A DNA stretch of 45,340 nt from Nostoc calcicola FACHB-3891 (GTDB lineage Bacteria; Cyanobacteriota; Cyanobacteriia; Cyanobacteriales; Nostocaceae). The stretch lies in contig NZ_JACJRQ010000057.1 of assembly GCF_014697355.1 (NCBI RefSeq), positions 1-45,340 on the forward strand, read 5' to 3'. The translations under genes were made by a program, and so were the position numbers. The notes under the pieces were generated by a model. That model did no database searches. It was not told the DNA's origin and saw nothing but the letters and a program-made list of their open reading frames with translations. Shown in pieces: positions 33,028 through 41,156 of this stretch. Numbering within the stretch: the first letter of the stretch is position 1; the number at the start of each line of letters is the position of its first letter.

Positions 33028-35127
33028 GTGCCAGACCGACCTTTAACTGAATCCTTAAAACAAACCAGATCCTTACCCAATCAACGTTGGCAGATTTATC
33101 CACAACAAACTCAGTTAGCTCAAAAGCTAGCTCAACAGGTAAATCTTTCACCCATCATCACCCAGTTGTTAATTAATCGCGGTATCGAAACGCCAAAAGC
33201 AGCGCAAGAATTTTTAGATCCAGAGTCTTTAGTTTTGCCTTCCCCCTTAGAGGAATTTCCAGATTTGGCCATAAGTATAGAGTTACTGGAAAATGCGATC
33301 GCCTCTCAAACAAAAATCGCTATTTGTGGTGACTACGATGCTGATGGCATGACTAGTACTGCTTTACTTCTACGTAGCCTCCGTACTTTAGGCGCAAAAG
33401 TAGATTATGCTATTCCCAGTCGGATGCACGAAGGCTATGGTATTAATAAACGTATAGTTGAAGAATTTCACACTGAGGGTGTGGGACTAATTCTGACTGT
33501 AGATAATGGCATATCTGCATTTGAACCAATAGCTAGAGCTAGAGAACTTGGTCTTACAGTTATTATCACTGACCACCATGATATACCCCAAAAACTACCA
33601 CCAGCGAATGCTATTCTCAACCCCAAACTCATAGCAGAATCATCTCCTTATCGGGGTGTTGCTGGTGTCGGTGTCGCCTATATTTTGGCAGTGTCTCTAG
33701 CACAACAGTTAGGAGAGACTAAAGGCTTAATTAGACCGATGTTAGCACTATTTACACTGGGGACGATCGCAGATTTAGCTCCCTTAACTGGCGTCAATCG
33801 CCGCTGGGTGAAACGCGGTTTACAGCATTTACCTAAATCGGACTTAGCTGGAATCCAGGCGTTAATTCAAGTAGCTGGAGTGCAGGCGAGGGGAGAAGAG
33901 GGAGCAGGGGAGCAAATCCCCAATCCAAAATCCAAAATCAAAAATCAAAAATCGCTAAAGCCGGAAGATATCGGATTTCGCCTGGGGCCGCGAATTAATG
34001 CCATTGGCCGCATTGGTAATCCCCAGACTGTGATTGAATTGCTGACTACAGATGATATGGGGCTGGCGCTGGAAAGAGCAATGCAGTGCGAACAAATAAA
34101 TATCAGTCGTCAGGAGATGTGTGAGCAAATTGAACAAGAAGCGATCGCTGTTGTAGAGACGTTACATGTAACGTCTCTACAGCAAGACCGTGTATTAGTT
34201 GTTGTGCAACCCAACTGGCACCACGGTGTTATTGGTATCGTCGCCTCCCGATTGGTGGAACGCTACGGCGTTCCTGTATTCATTGGTACTTATGAAGATG
34301 AGCAACACATACGCGGTTCAGCACGAGGAATTCCAGAGTTTGATGTGTTTGCAGCTTTGGAATATTGCCACAACTTACTAGGAAAATTTGGCGGACACAA
34401 AGCAGCCGGTGGATTTTCTCTTCCAGCAGAAAATTTACAGTTGTTGCGATCGCGTTTGATTGAATTTGCCAACGGATGTCTTGAACCCCAACATCTCAAG
34501 CCTCTGCTGAAAATCGATGCCGAAGTCAACCTCGATCGAATCAATCAGCAGCTTTATCAACAGCTTAATGCTCTCCATCCTTGCGGTATCGACAATCCCG
34601 ATCCCACCTTTTGGACACCTAATGTCCAAGTCGTTGAACAACAAATTGTTGGCAAGGGTCACATTAAACTGACAATTGCCCAAACTATCGAAGGTCAGCA
34701 GTATAAAATGAAAGCGATCGCTTGGCGTTGGCGCGATTACTTCCGCCTACCATCACGGCTGGATGTCGCTTATAAACTGCGAGAGAATCACTTTAACGGT
34801 AACACCACCATCGAGCTAGAGTTAGTAGGTGCGAGATTGCCAATTCAGGTTCAACAATTTTTTGTTTCGCCGCCTACCTCTTCAAGCACCACTTTTGAAT
34901 ACAACCAGCGACAGTATACTTGTGGTTTCTATAAAAATGGTTTGTCAGCAGAATTAAGAATTAAAAATCCTGAAGGCAAAGTCTTAGCTATGCAACCAGG
35001 ACAGTTAAACGGTTTGCTTGGCATCAATCGTCAAGATGCCAAAGAAGTTGATATTTCTCAACCACAGTATGACAGTATTATCCAAGCAGCCCTTCAAGCT
35101 TTATCAGTCGTAAGTGCTGAGTTATGA
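33028..35127 (+). CDS. recJ: RecJ, single-strand-specific 5'-3' exonuclease
   Basis: RecJ degrades single-stranded DNA 5' to 3' in recombination and repair. The 699-residue protein starts with GTG. The DHH-family motifs are ICGDYDADGMTSTALL, LTVDNGIS and ITDHHDIPQKLPPANAILNPK; the second domain has GFRLGPRINAIGRI and FGGHKAAGGFSL (DHHA1). Compared with usual RecJ it carries an in-frame low-complexity insertion at about residues 286-309 (QARGEEGAGEQIPNPKSKIK...), encoded by intergenic-type repeats, and a short insertion from a palindrome at 34153-34180. It may still be functional, since both lie in loops. Confidence 0.95.
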   Translation: MPDRPLTESLKQTRSLPNQRWQIYPQQTQLAQKLAQQVNLSPIITQLLINRGIETPKAAQEFLDPESLVLPSPLEEFPDLAISIELLENAIASQTKIAICGDYDADGMTSTALLLRSLRTLGAKVDYAIPSRMHEGYGINKRIVEEFHTEGVGLILTVDNGISAFEPIARARELGLTVIITDHHDIPQKLPPANAILNPKLIAESSPYRGVAGVGVAYILAVSLAQQLGETKGLIRPMLALFTLGTIADLAPLTGVNRRWVKRGLQHLPKSDLAGIQALIQVAGVQARGEEGAGEQIPNPKSKIKNQKSLKPEDIGFRLGPRINAIGRIGNPQTVIELLTTDDMGLALERAMQCEQINISRQEMCEQIEQEAIAVVETLHVTSLQQDRVLVVVQPNWHHGVIGIVASRLVERYGVPVFIGTYEDEQHIRGSARGIPEFDVFAALEYCHNLLGKFGGHKAAGGFSLPAENLQLLRSRLIEFANGCLEPQHLKPLLKIDAEVNLDRINQQLYQQLNALHPCGIDNPDPTFWTPNVQVVEQQIVGKGHIKLTIAQTIEGQQYKMKAIAWRWRDYFRLPSRLDVAYKLRENHFNGNTTIELELVGARLPIQVQQFFVSPPTSSSTTFEYNQRQYTCGFYKNGLSAELRIKNPEGKVLAMQPGQLNGLLGINRQDAKEVDISQPQYDSIIQAALQALSVVSAEL
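33885..33953. repeat. Intergenic-type repeat inside recJ
   Basis: ggggagaagagggagcagg followed by aatccaaaatcc/aaaatcaaaaatc units is translated in frame within recJ. The same units occur outside genes, e.g. near 12063-12102 and 36082-36110. Confidence 0.8.
34153..34180. repeat. Perfect 28-bp palindrome inside recJ
   Basis: GTAGAGACGTTACA is followed directly by its exact complement TGTAACGTCTCTAC. It encodes part of VVETLHVTSLQQ in frame. I recall this palindrome as a dispersed repeat in Nostocales. Confidence 0.85.
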
Positions 35128-35215
35128 GTCCTGAGTTTTAAGTTCCAAAATTTTCTTTGACTCAGCACTCTACACTTGTTTTCACTCAATACTCAGCACT
35201 CAGGACTCAGCACTC

Positions 35216-35359
35216 TTAAAGGTTACCGTTGCGAAATGCCAGGACAAAGATTACCGCAGGCCCAGCAATCACGATTAGCGCCACGGACAGTAATTGAAAA
35301 ATAACTTCCCAATTGATACTGGTAAAAGCGTTAAACAAATCACCCACAGCGTCAAACAT
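35216..35359 (-). CDS. psb30: Psb30 (Ycf12), photosystem II small subunit
   Basis: This 47-residue gene has one predicted membrane helix: M F D A V G D at the start, NWEVIFQLLSVALIVIAGPA in the helix and VIFVLAFRNGNL at the end. That matches Psb30/Ycf12, a single-helix subunit at the periphery of photosystem II near cytochrome b559. AGGAG and AAGG lie upstream of the ATG. It is convergent with recJ (89 bp apart). A CCCGCG...CGCGGG stem lies upstream at about 35411-35440 and may be in its leader. Confidence 0.88.
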   Translation of the reverse strand: MFDAVGDLFNAFTSINWEVIFQLLSVALIVIAGPAVIFVLAFRNGNL

Positions 35360-35499
35360 TTTTCCTTTTCTCCTGCTAATTGTTTAAAAAATTCAATAAC
35401 TTAGTTGGGAAACCCGCGATCGATCATATCTGGCCGCGGGCTGTAGGATTTAATTTACTTAACAAAATTATAAGAAAAAACATAAAATAGAAGGATTGG

Positions 35500-35660
35500 G
35501 CATTGGGCATGAGAAGAGGACAAGGCGGACAAGGCGGACAAGGCGGACAAGGCGGACATGGTAGCAATTTTTCTCCCAAGTCTCCCAAGTCTGCCCCTCT
35601 CCCTCATCCCCCTCATCCCCCTCATCTCCCCATGCCCCATGCCCCATTCCCCAATCCCCA
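35500..35660. repeat. Tandem repeats upstream of the YkgJ-type gene
   Basis: About five copies of the 9-mer ggacaaggc (35517-35562) are followed by tctcccaag, tcatccccc and atgccccat units. All are multiples compatible with an open frame but look like repeat translation. Confidence 0.85.
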
Positions 35661-35667
35661 TTCCAAA

Positions 35668-36018
35668 ATGTCAACTTGGCAATGTATAAAACAATGTGGA
35701 GCCTGCTGTCATCTCGATCCAGCAGATCGTCCAGATTTGGATGAGTATCTCTCACCTCCAGAACTAGAACTTTACCTCAGCATGGTAGGTGAAGGAGGAT
35801 GGTGCATTAATTTTGACCATACTACGCGAGAGTGCCGCATCTACGCGAATCGTCCGCGCTTCTGTCGCGTGGAGTCAGAAGTATTTCAAGATATGTATGG
35901 GATTGAACCAGAAGAACTAAATGATTTTGCCATTGACTGCTGTCGTCAACAAATAGAGGGAGTGTATGGCGATCGCAGTTTAGAAATACTACGGTTCGAT
36001 CGAGCTGTTGGCCTTTGA
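35668..36018 (+). CDS. YkgJ-family cysteine-cluster protein
   Basis: Starting at ATG 35668 the protein has 116 residues. It contains CIKQCGACC near the N-terminus, WCINFDHTTRECRIYANRPRFCRVE in the middle and DCCRQQI near the end, the Cys spacing of the UPF0153/YkgJ family (CxxxCGxCC...C...C), probably binding a metal or Fe-S cluster. An open frame continues 55 codons upstream, but only through Gly/Gln- and Pro/His-rich tandem repeats, so that extension is unlikely. Its function is unknown; it is probably cytoplasmic. Confidence 0.82.
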   Translation: MSTWQCIKQCGACCHLDPADRPDLDEYLSPPELELYLSMVGEGGWCINFDHTTRECRIYANRPRFCRVESEVFQDMYGIEPEELNDFAIDCCRQQIEGVYGDRSLEILRFDRAVGL

Positions 36019-36200
36019 GAGCGCTGATTTTAAATTTTAGATTATTTCTGTTCATCTCCCGCCCCTCGTTGCGATCTGTTTCAATCCAAAATCCAAAATT
36101 TAAAATCTAAAATTGATTGGCTTTTTTCTGTGGAGTTGCAATTTATTACAAAAATCTGAGAAAATGATAGAAATATGAAAACAACCTAGCAACAAAACTA

Positions 36201-36638
36201 TTGCCTGTGAAAGTAGACTCTGCACCTTTAGGCATTTCTGGCATATCTCCATCTGAGATCGAGCTAGAACTGAAAGACAGCAACGATTTTAACTTAACTC
36301 CTGCTCCCTGCCTGCCAGTTCAGCCTGTGGTTGCCGATCGTACTCGAAAGCAGGAATCATCACTAGTAGTTTTTGGTACAACTTTCATAACTATTTTTTT
36401 AGCAGAGATTGGAGATAAGACTCAGCTATCGACGCTGTTAATGAGTGCAGAATCTCATTCACCGTGGGTAGTATTTATCGGATCTGCCGCTGCACTGATA
36501 ACCACCAGCTTATTAGGTGTACTTTTAGGTAGTTGGATAGCCAACCGACTCAGCCCAAAAACTGTGGAAAAATCATCAGGCGTAATGTTGTTGTTGATTT
36601 CTCTAATGCTGTTTTGGGATGTATTTATTAGTCATTAG
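36201..36638 (+). CDS. GDT1/Mnx-type manganese exporter half, first subunit
   Basis: This 145-residue protein is a single UPF0016 (TMEM165/GDT1) repeat: FITIFLAEIGDKTQLSTLLMSAESHSPWVVFIGSAAALITTSLLGVLLG with the cation-site motif E-x-G-D-K-T. It is preceded by about 55 hydrophilic residues. The start is TTG 36201 (GTG two codons later is possible). In most organisms two such repeats are fused in one protein; here a second repeat gene follows at 36724. I recall that in Anabaena the two halves (hemi-exchangers Hmx1/Hmx2) act together in manganese export. Confidence 0.85.
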   Translation: MPVKVDSAPLGISGISPSEIELELKDSNDFNLTPAPCLPVQPVVADRTRKQESSLVVFGTTFITIFLAEIGDKTQLSTLLMSAESHSPWVVFIGSAAALITTSLLGVLLGSWIANRLSPKTVEKSSGVMLLLISLMLFWDVFISH

Positions 36639-36720
36639 TCATTTGTCATTTGTCATTGGTCATTAGTCATTTACCCCCTCATCTCCCTCATCTCCCTCAT
36701 CTCCCCACTCCCCACTCAAT
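36630..36720. repeat. cattagtcattt and catctccctcatc repeats
   Basis: They lie between the two exporter-half genes and belong to families seen at 17340-17450 and 14830-14880. Confidence 0.85.
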
Positions 36721-36723
36721 AAT

Positions 36724-37026
36724 ATGGATTGGCATCTTCTTGGACTGAGCTTTATTACAGTTTTTTTATCAGAATTAGGTGACAAAAGTCAGCTAGCAGC
36801 GATCGCACTTTCAGGGCGTTGTCAATCTCCGCGTGCTGTATTTTTTGGCACAGCAGCAGCGCTAATATTGACAAGCCTTTTGGGAGCATTAGCAGGGGGA
36901 GCAGTGTCAGAATTATTACCTACACGTTTGATGAAAGCGATCGCTGCTGTGGGATTTGCTATCCTTGCTGCACGTCTACTTTTATTTAACAACGAACCAT
37001 CATCTGATTCTGAACAAACACCTTGA
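36724..37026 (+). CDS. GDT1/Mnx-type manganese exporter half, second subunit
   Basis: The 100-residue protein is the second UPF0016 repeat: FITVFLSELGDKSQLAAIALSGRCQSPRAVFFGTAAALILTSLLGALAGG with motif E-L-G-D-K-S, then a helix AIAAVGFAILAARLLLF. It is expected to pair in antiparallel fashion with the preceding half-protein. The 85-bp gap is repeat sequence, so the two may be translated separately from one mRNA. Confidence 0.85.
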   Translation: MDWHLLGLSFITVFLSELGDKSQLAAIALSGRCQSPRAVFFGTAAALILTSLLGALAGGAVSELLPTRLMKAIAAVGFAILAARLLLFNNEPSSDSEQTP

Positions 37027-37237
37027 AGAAGAATTCAGAACTCAGGAGTCAGAATTCAGGAGTCAGAATTACTCTTTGTAGGCGATTAAGATCCATCACC
37101 TAGAAGCACCAAATCTATGATTTGACGGGCTTACTTTAGTTTATTTCCCAGTTCTAAAGCGGCAACATTTCAAACCAAATCACTCACTCAAACTGAAATT
37201 AATACTGAATTCTGAATTCTGACTTCTGAATTCTTCC
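37027..37237. repeat. gaattcaggagtcag repeats flanking a convergent spacer
   Basis: Copies at 37030-37070 (gaactcaggagtcag) and the complementary tgaattctgaattctgac at 37205-37232 lie in inverted orientation around a gene-free stretch. Confidence 0.75.
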
Positions 37238-38164
37238 TTACAAAGGTTCCCACCCAGTTCCTTTGTAGCCGTATTGAAAAATTTCTGGATGTAAAATTTC
37301 TGCCAAAATTTCTAGAGAATCTACCAGTCGCGGTCCTGGACGATTGAAGTAAGCATTGCCATCAGTGATGTAGACCCTACCAGCTTGGGTGGCGTGCAGT
37401 TTTTCCCATTCAGGAAGTTGAGTTAACACCTGGGCTTCTTGGCGGGTGCGATTTAAATCAAAGCCGCAAGGCATAAAAACTATTACATCTGGATTACTAG
37501 CTATTAGTGTTTCCCAGGGTAAGTGGGGAGAAGGCTGGCCTGCGACACTAAATAGGGACTGCCCTCCTGCCAAGTTGACTAATTCCGGAATCCAATTTGC
37601 CGCTACCATCAAAGGATCGGTCCATTCGATGCAGGTGACGGTGGGCAGTTCATTTAAACCAAGTCCTTGGATTTTTTGTTGACAGATTTTGACGCGAGCC
37701 TCTAAATTTTCTATGACTTTTACTGAGTCTACGCCAAAGGTGTTGCCTACTCGTTCAATGTCAGCGCAAATATCTTGGAGAATGTTCGGTTGTAAAGAAA
37801 TAATTTGGGGTTGGCTTTCAAGGAGTGTAGCAACTGCCTTTTCGACTTCATGGAAGCTGACAGCACAAACATCACACTGGTCTTGGGTGAGAATGTGGGT
37901 AGGCTGCAACTGCTCTAAAACATCTGTTTTGATTTGATAGATACTGAGAGCAGATTGTAATAAATTGTTTACTTCATCGTGAATTTGGCTGCTGGAAGCA
38001 TTAGAGTTAAGGCGTGCTTGGGTACAAATCGGGCGATTTTCGATTTCTGGGGGGTAATCGCATTCGTGCGATCGCCCTACAATAGCATTAACCAATCCTA
38101 AAGTCGCTAAAATCTCTGTTCCACCCGGAATTAGGGAAACAATTCTCACATTACTATCTATCAT
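37238..38164 (-). CDS. Cobalamin/siderophore-type periplasmic-binding-fold protein, no signal peptide
   Basis: This 308-residue protein belongs to the BtuF/FhuD-type fold (PF01497): RIVSLIPGGTEILATLGLVNAIVGRSHECDYPPEI, THILTQDQCDVCAVSFHEVEKAV, WIPELVNLAGGQSLF and NPDVIVFMPCGFDLNRT. It begins only six residues before the first strand, so there is no signal peptide or lipobox and the protein should stay in the cytoplasm. A Cys pair (QCDVC) could bind a ligand or metal. No ABC transporter genes lie nearby. I recall such cytoplasmic 'cobalamin-binding' homologues but no proven ligand. Confidence 0.8.
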   Translation of the reverse strand: MIDSNVRIVSLIPGGTEILATLGLVNAIVGRSHECDYPPEIENRPICTQARLNSNASSSQIHDEVNNLLQSALSIYQIKTDVLEQLQPTHILTQDQCDVCAVSFHEVEKAVATLLESQPQIISLQPNILQDICADIERVGNTFGVDSVKVIENLEARVKICQQKIQGLGLNELPTVTCIEWTDPLMVAANWIPELVNLAGGQSLFSVAGQPSPHLPWETLIASNPDVIVFMPCGFDLNRTRQEAQVLTQLPEWEKLHATQAGRVYITDGNAYFNRPGPRLVDSLEILAEILHPEIFQYGYKGTGWEPL

Positions 38165-38837
38165 CGCTCTACCTTTGCAACAGCTACCATTAATTTAATT
38201 GTGACAAAATTCAAGTCATTAGGTATCTTTCTCTAGGGGAATTCAAGGGTTATTCTGGTAGTCAAAGAAGAGGATAAGCAGACAAGGGAAAAACCTCTAA
38301 GCGTTAATCCTTGCTTCAAACAAGGGCATCTTGTACCCCGTTGCAAACAATCAAGACAACAATTTTTCTTCTTCTCTAGAAATTAATTCTCTTTGTTGAA
38401 ACCTTGTATACACAGGGTTTTTCCCCTTCTCTGCAACTCTCTCCCTCGCTTTGTGCGATCGAGGTGAAAACAAACCAAGAATCCGAAGCTCAGGAATGGT
38501 ATCCTTTGGTATCAAGGTAGCAATTATGGTGATTAAGTGATGTAATGATTACATTGGCTGTGCAAGCTAACTTTCAAAAATACTATACTACTTGATAGTT
38601 AAATTATTTTACATGCCAATTCTGATTGATTGAGGGAAAAATGACTGGTATGAACTTATAGAACTGATTGGCAAATTCTAGTTTGGAAGTCATCATTCCA
38701 AAATCAGAAAATTTTGATTAAAACAAATATAGTTTCCGGTTATGAAAAACCCTATGAAGTAATTGTAGTTATACAAAGGCGGCTCTACTGTTCCCGTAGA
38801 ACTGCGAGGCAAAATTATCTCTTCTTGAGGACAACTC
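38165..38837. other. 673-bp intergenic region
   Basis: It separates divergent genes. AT-rich stretches and a single HIP1-like cgatcg near 38457 are visible. I see no gene, terminator or familiar RNA; only promoters are expected. Confidence 0.5.
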
Positions 38838-41051
38838 ATGCAGGCGATCGCGGCTAGAAATATCACAGTGTATAATCAAGCCCAAGAGGGTTTACAAATC
38901 AGAGAAGATAGTCGGCGAAAACAAAGCCAGAGCTTGGTGCAACTAGCAAGGAGTAAGACATTCCAGCAAGGTAATCTAAATGCAGCCCTAAGGGAAATCA
39001 CAGAAACTGCTGCTCGGACGCTGTTAGTGGAGCGAGTCGGGGTGTGGTTATATAATCAAGAACGTTCCAAAATGGAATGCATCGATTTATACGATGTCAA
39101 GACCAAGGAGCATACCTTTGGTAGTTCGCTTTTAAAAACAAATTATCCTGTTTATTTTCAGGCTTTAGAAAACGAACGTAGCATTGCCGCAGATGATGCT
39201 ATAAACGATATCAGAACTCAAGAATTATCAGAGTCTTATCTTTCTATTTTTGGCATCACATCCCTGCTGGATGCACCAATTTGGTTAGAGGGGCATTTGG
39301 TGGGGGTAGTCTGTCACGAACACATGGGCAAAGGTCGCCAATGGACTTTGGAAGAAGAAACTTTTGCTGGCTCAATTGCAGATTTCGTGACCTTGGCTAT
39401 AGAAGCGAGCCAGCGAAATGCTGCACAGGAAGCACTGCGACAGAGCGAAGCGCAATTTCGGGCGATTTTTGAGTGTTCTTCTATCGGCATTGCACTTATA
39501 GATATGAAAGCGCAGATAGTCGATACTAATGTGGCGCTGTGCGAGACTTTAGGATATAGCCGAGAAGAATTACACGGCAAACGCTTTACAAATTACCTTT
39601 GTACACAAAAAGGCGATTTAGAGATTTACAAACAATTGGTGTCGGGAATTCGCACAGATTTAGGGAAAACTTTAAGGGTTGAAGTTAAGGAACAACTGAC
39701 AGATAGACATCGTATTGAAATGGAAAGACGCTGCCTGCATCAAGATGGTAGCTTGCTTTGGACTCATATCTCTGTTTCTGTCATTCCAGACAGCAATAGT
39801 CAACCTGAGTTTTTTCTGGCGATGATTGAGGACATTACTGAGCGCAAGCAAACAGAGTTGAAACTACGTGCTTCCCAAGAAGCAGCAGAAGCAGCCAGTC
39901 GAGCAAAAAGTGAATTTTTAGCAACTATGAGCCACGAGCTGCGGACGCCTCTGAATGCGATTATGGGCTTATCGCAATTGCTACAACAAGAAATAGTTGG
40001 CTCTCTCAACGAAAAACAGAAGGAATATATCAGTTGTATATACAGTAGTGGTGAACAGTTACTGGCAGTGATTAACGATATCCTGGACTTGTCTAAGGTG
40101 GAAGCAGGGAAAGAAGAATTGTTGCTTTTAGCTTTGCCAGTGTCAGAAATATGTAACTATGCTATATCGACAGTGCGCGATCGCGCCTTAGAAAAGGGAT
40201 TGCGACTCACATATGAAATTGACCCAACAGCAGATACTTGCATTGCTGATGAACGGCGCATCAAACAAATGCTACTTAATCTGCTCAGCAACGCTGTTAA
40301 ATTCACCCCAACCGGTGACGTATCGCTGGTAGTAAAAAAACTACCGCAAGGGATGAAATTTATAGTTTCAGATACTGGAATTGGTATTGACTCAAGTCAG
40401 TTTAAATTTCTATTTCAACCGTTTAAACAGCTTGATAGTCGGTTAAATCGACAGTATGAAGGCACGGGTTTGGGTTTAGCTTTGACACGCAAATTAGCGC
40501 GTTTGCACGGTGGAGATGTGACTGTTACATCCACTTTGGGAGAAGGTAGCGAGTTTACTTTGTTTCTACCAAATCGATTGCATCTGGGAGATGAGGGAGA
40601 TGAGGGAGATGAGGGAGGTGAGGAAGAAAATTTTAGTTTGCCTGTATCATCTTCCCTGGTCATTCCTCAAAATAAAACAATTTTGCTTGTGGAACACGAG
40701 CAAAATACTGGCATTGTGCTGCAAGATTATCTCCAGACAATTGGTTACCAAGTTAAGTGGATTAATAGCGCCAATGATTTTTTGAAGGAGGTGCGAACCC
40801 TAGAGCCAGATTTAATTTTGTTGGATGTCGAGTTAGTAGGTGATGTTACTGGCTGGGATTTGCTAAATCTTCTTAGACAAGAGCCTTCTTTACAAGATTT
40901 GCAAGTAGTAATGATGGGCTTGAATGAACCTTCAGAAGATAAAATTTCTATTTTACAAGCTGGTCCTAACGACTATCTTCTTAAACCAATTCGAGTATTT
41001 CAATTAGAGTCAATGTTAACGCGATATCTGAATGATATCGTGTCCAAATAA
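38838..41051 (+). CDS. Hybrid histidine kinase GAF-PAS-HisKA-HATPase-REC
   Basis: This 737-residue cytoplasmic sensor has a GAF domain at about 45-195, PAS-PAC at about 205-340, HisKA with phospho-acceptor His366 (MSHELRTPLN), HATPase with N box (LLNLLSNAVKFTP), G1 (DTGIGID) and G2 (GTGLGLA), and a C-terminal receiver at about 612-735. The linker (about 584-596) is GDEGDEGDEGGEE, encoded by gggagatga repeats. The receiver keeps the phospho-acceptor Asp (LILLDVEL) and the Lys (LLKPI), but the first acidic pair is EHE and the usual Thr/Ser (VVMMG) is Gly, so its phosphorylation chemistry may be altered. The ligand is unknown. Confidence 0.9.
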   Translation: MQAIAARNITVYNQAQEGLQIREDSRRKQSQSLVQLARSKTFQQGNLNAALREITETAARTLLVERVGVWLYNQERSKMECIDLYDVKTKEHTFGSSLLKTNYPVYFQALENERSIAADDAINDIRTQELSESYLSIFGITSLLDAPIWLEGHLVGVVCHEHMGKGRQWTLEEETFAGSIADFVTLAIEASQRNAAQEALRQSEAQFRAIFECSSIGIALIDMKAQIVDTNVALCETLGYSREELHGKRFTNYLCTQKGDLEIYKQLVSGIRTDLGKTLRVEVKEQLTDRHRIEMERRCLHQDGSLLWTHISVSVIPDSNSQPEFFLAMIEDITERKQTELKLRASQEAAEAASRAKSEFLATMSHELRTPLNAIMGLSQLLQQEIVGSLNEKQKEYISCIYSSGEQLLAVINDILDLSKVEAGKEELLLLALPVSEICNYAISTVRDRALEKGLRLTYEIDPTADTCIADERRIKQMLLNLLSNAVKFTPTGDVSLVVKKLPQGMKFIVSDTGIGIDSSQFKFLFQPFKQLDSRLNRQYEGTGLGLALTRKLARLHGGDVTVTSTLGEGSEFTLFLPNRLHLGDEGDEGDEGGEEENFSLPVSSSLVIPQNKTILLVEHEQNTGIVLQDYLQTIGYQVKWINSANDFLKEVRTLEPDLILLDVELVGDVTGWDLLNLLRQEPSLQDLQVVMMGLNEPSEDKISILQAGPNDYLLKPIRVFQLESMLTRYLNDIVSK
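40586..40625. repeat. gggagatga repeat inside the hybrid kinase gene
   Basis: Four near-copies of gggagatga, each 9 bp (3 codons), are translated as GDE units between kinase and receiver domains. The same repeat fills spacers at 11940-11985 and 24113-24145. Confidence 0.9.
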
Positions 41052-41120
41052 TCACCGACCGTTAAAATTTATCAGCGTCCCCCATCCCCTACGCGTCTCT
41101 CTTAGGAGAAGTTCTGAATC

Positions 41121-41145
41121 AAAAAAGGTGGGTAAAACCCCACCT
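41121..41145 (-). terminator. Intrinsic terminator behind putA
   Basis: On the minus strand AGGTGGG(G)TTTTACCCACCT forms a 7-bp stem followed by TTTTT, 12 bp after the putA stop. On the plus strand it also lies behind the kinase gene, without a T-run. Confidence 0.75.
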
Positions 41146-41156
41146 AATTCTATACT

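Noticed and set aside
34153..34180. 28-bp palindrome in recJ as a regulator binding site
   Set aside because: It lies deep inside the coding region and resembles a dispersed genomic repeat, so a repeat insertion is the better explanation.
35503..35667. N-terminal extension of the YkgJ-type protein (Gly/Gln then Pro/His-rich)
   Set aside because: It consists wholly of tandem repeats whose unit length keeps the frame open; the family N-terminus fits ATG 35668.
38165..38837. Hidden tRNA or small RNA in the long spacer before the kinase
   Set aside because: No cloverleaf, T-loop consensus or terminator-like hairpin with a T-run could be seen.
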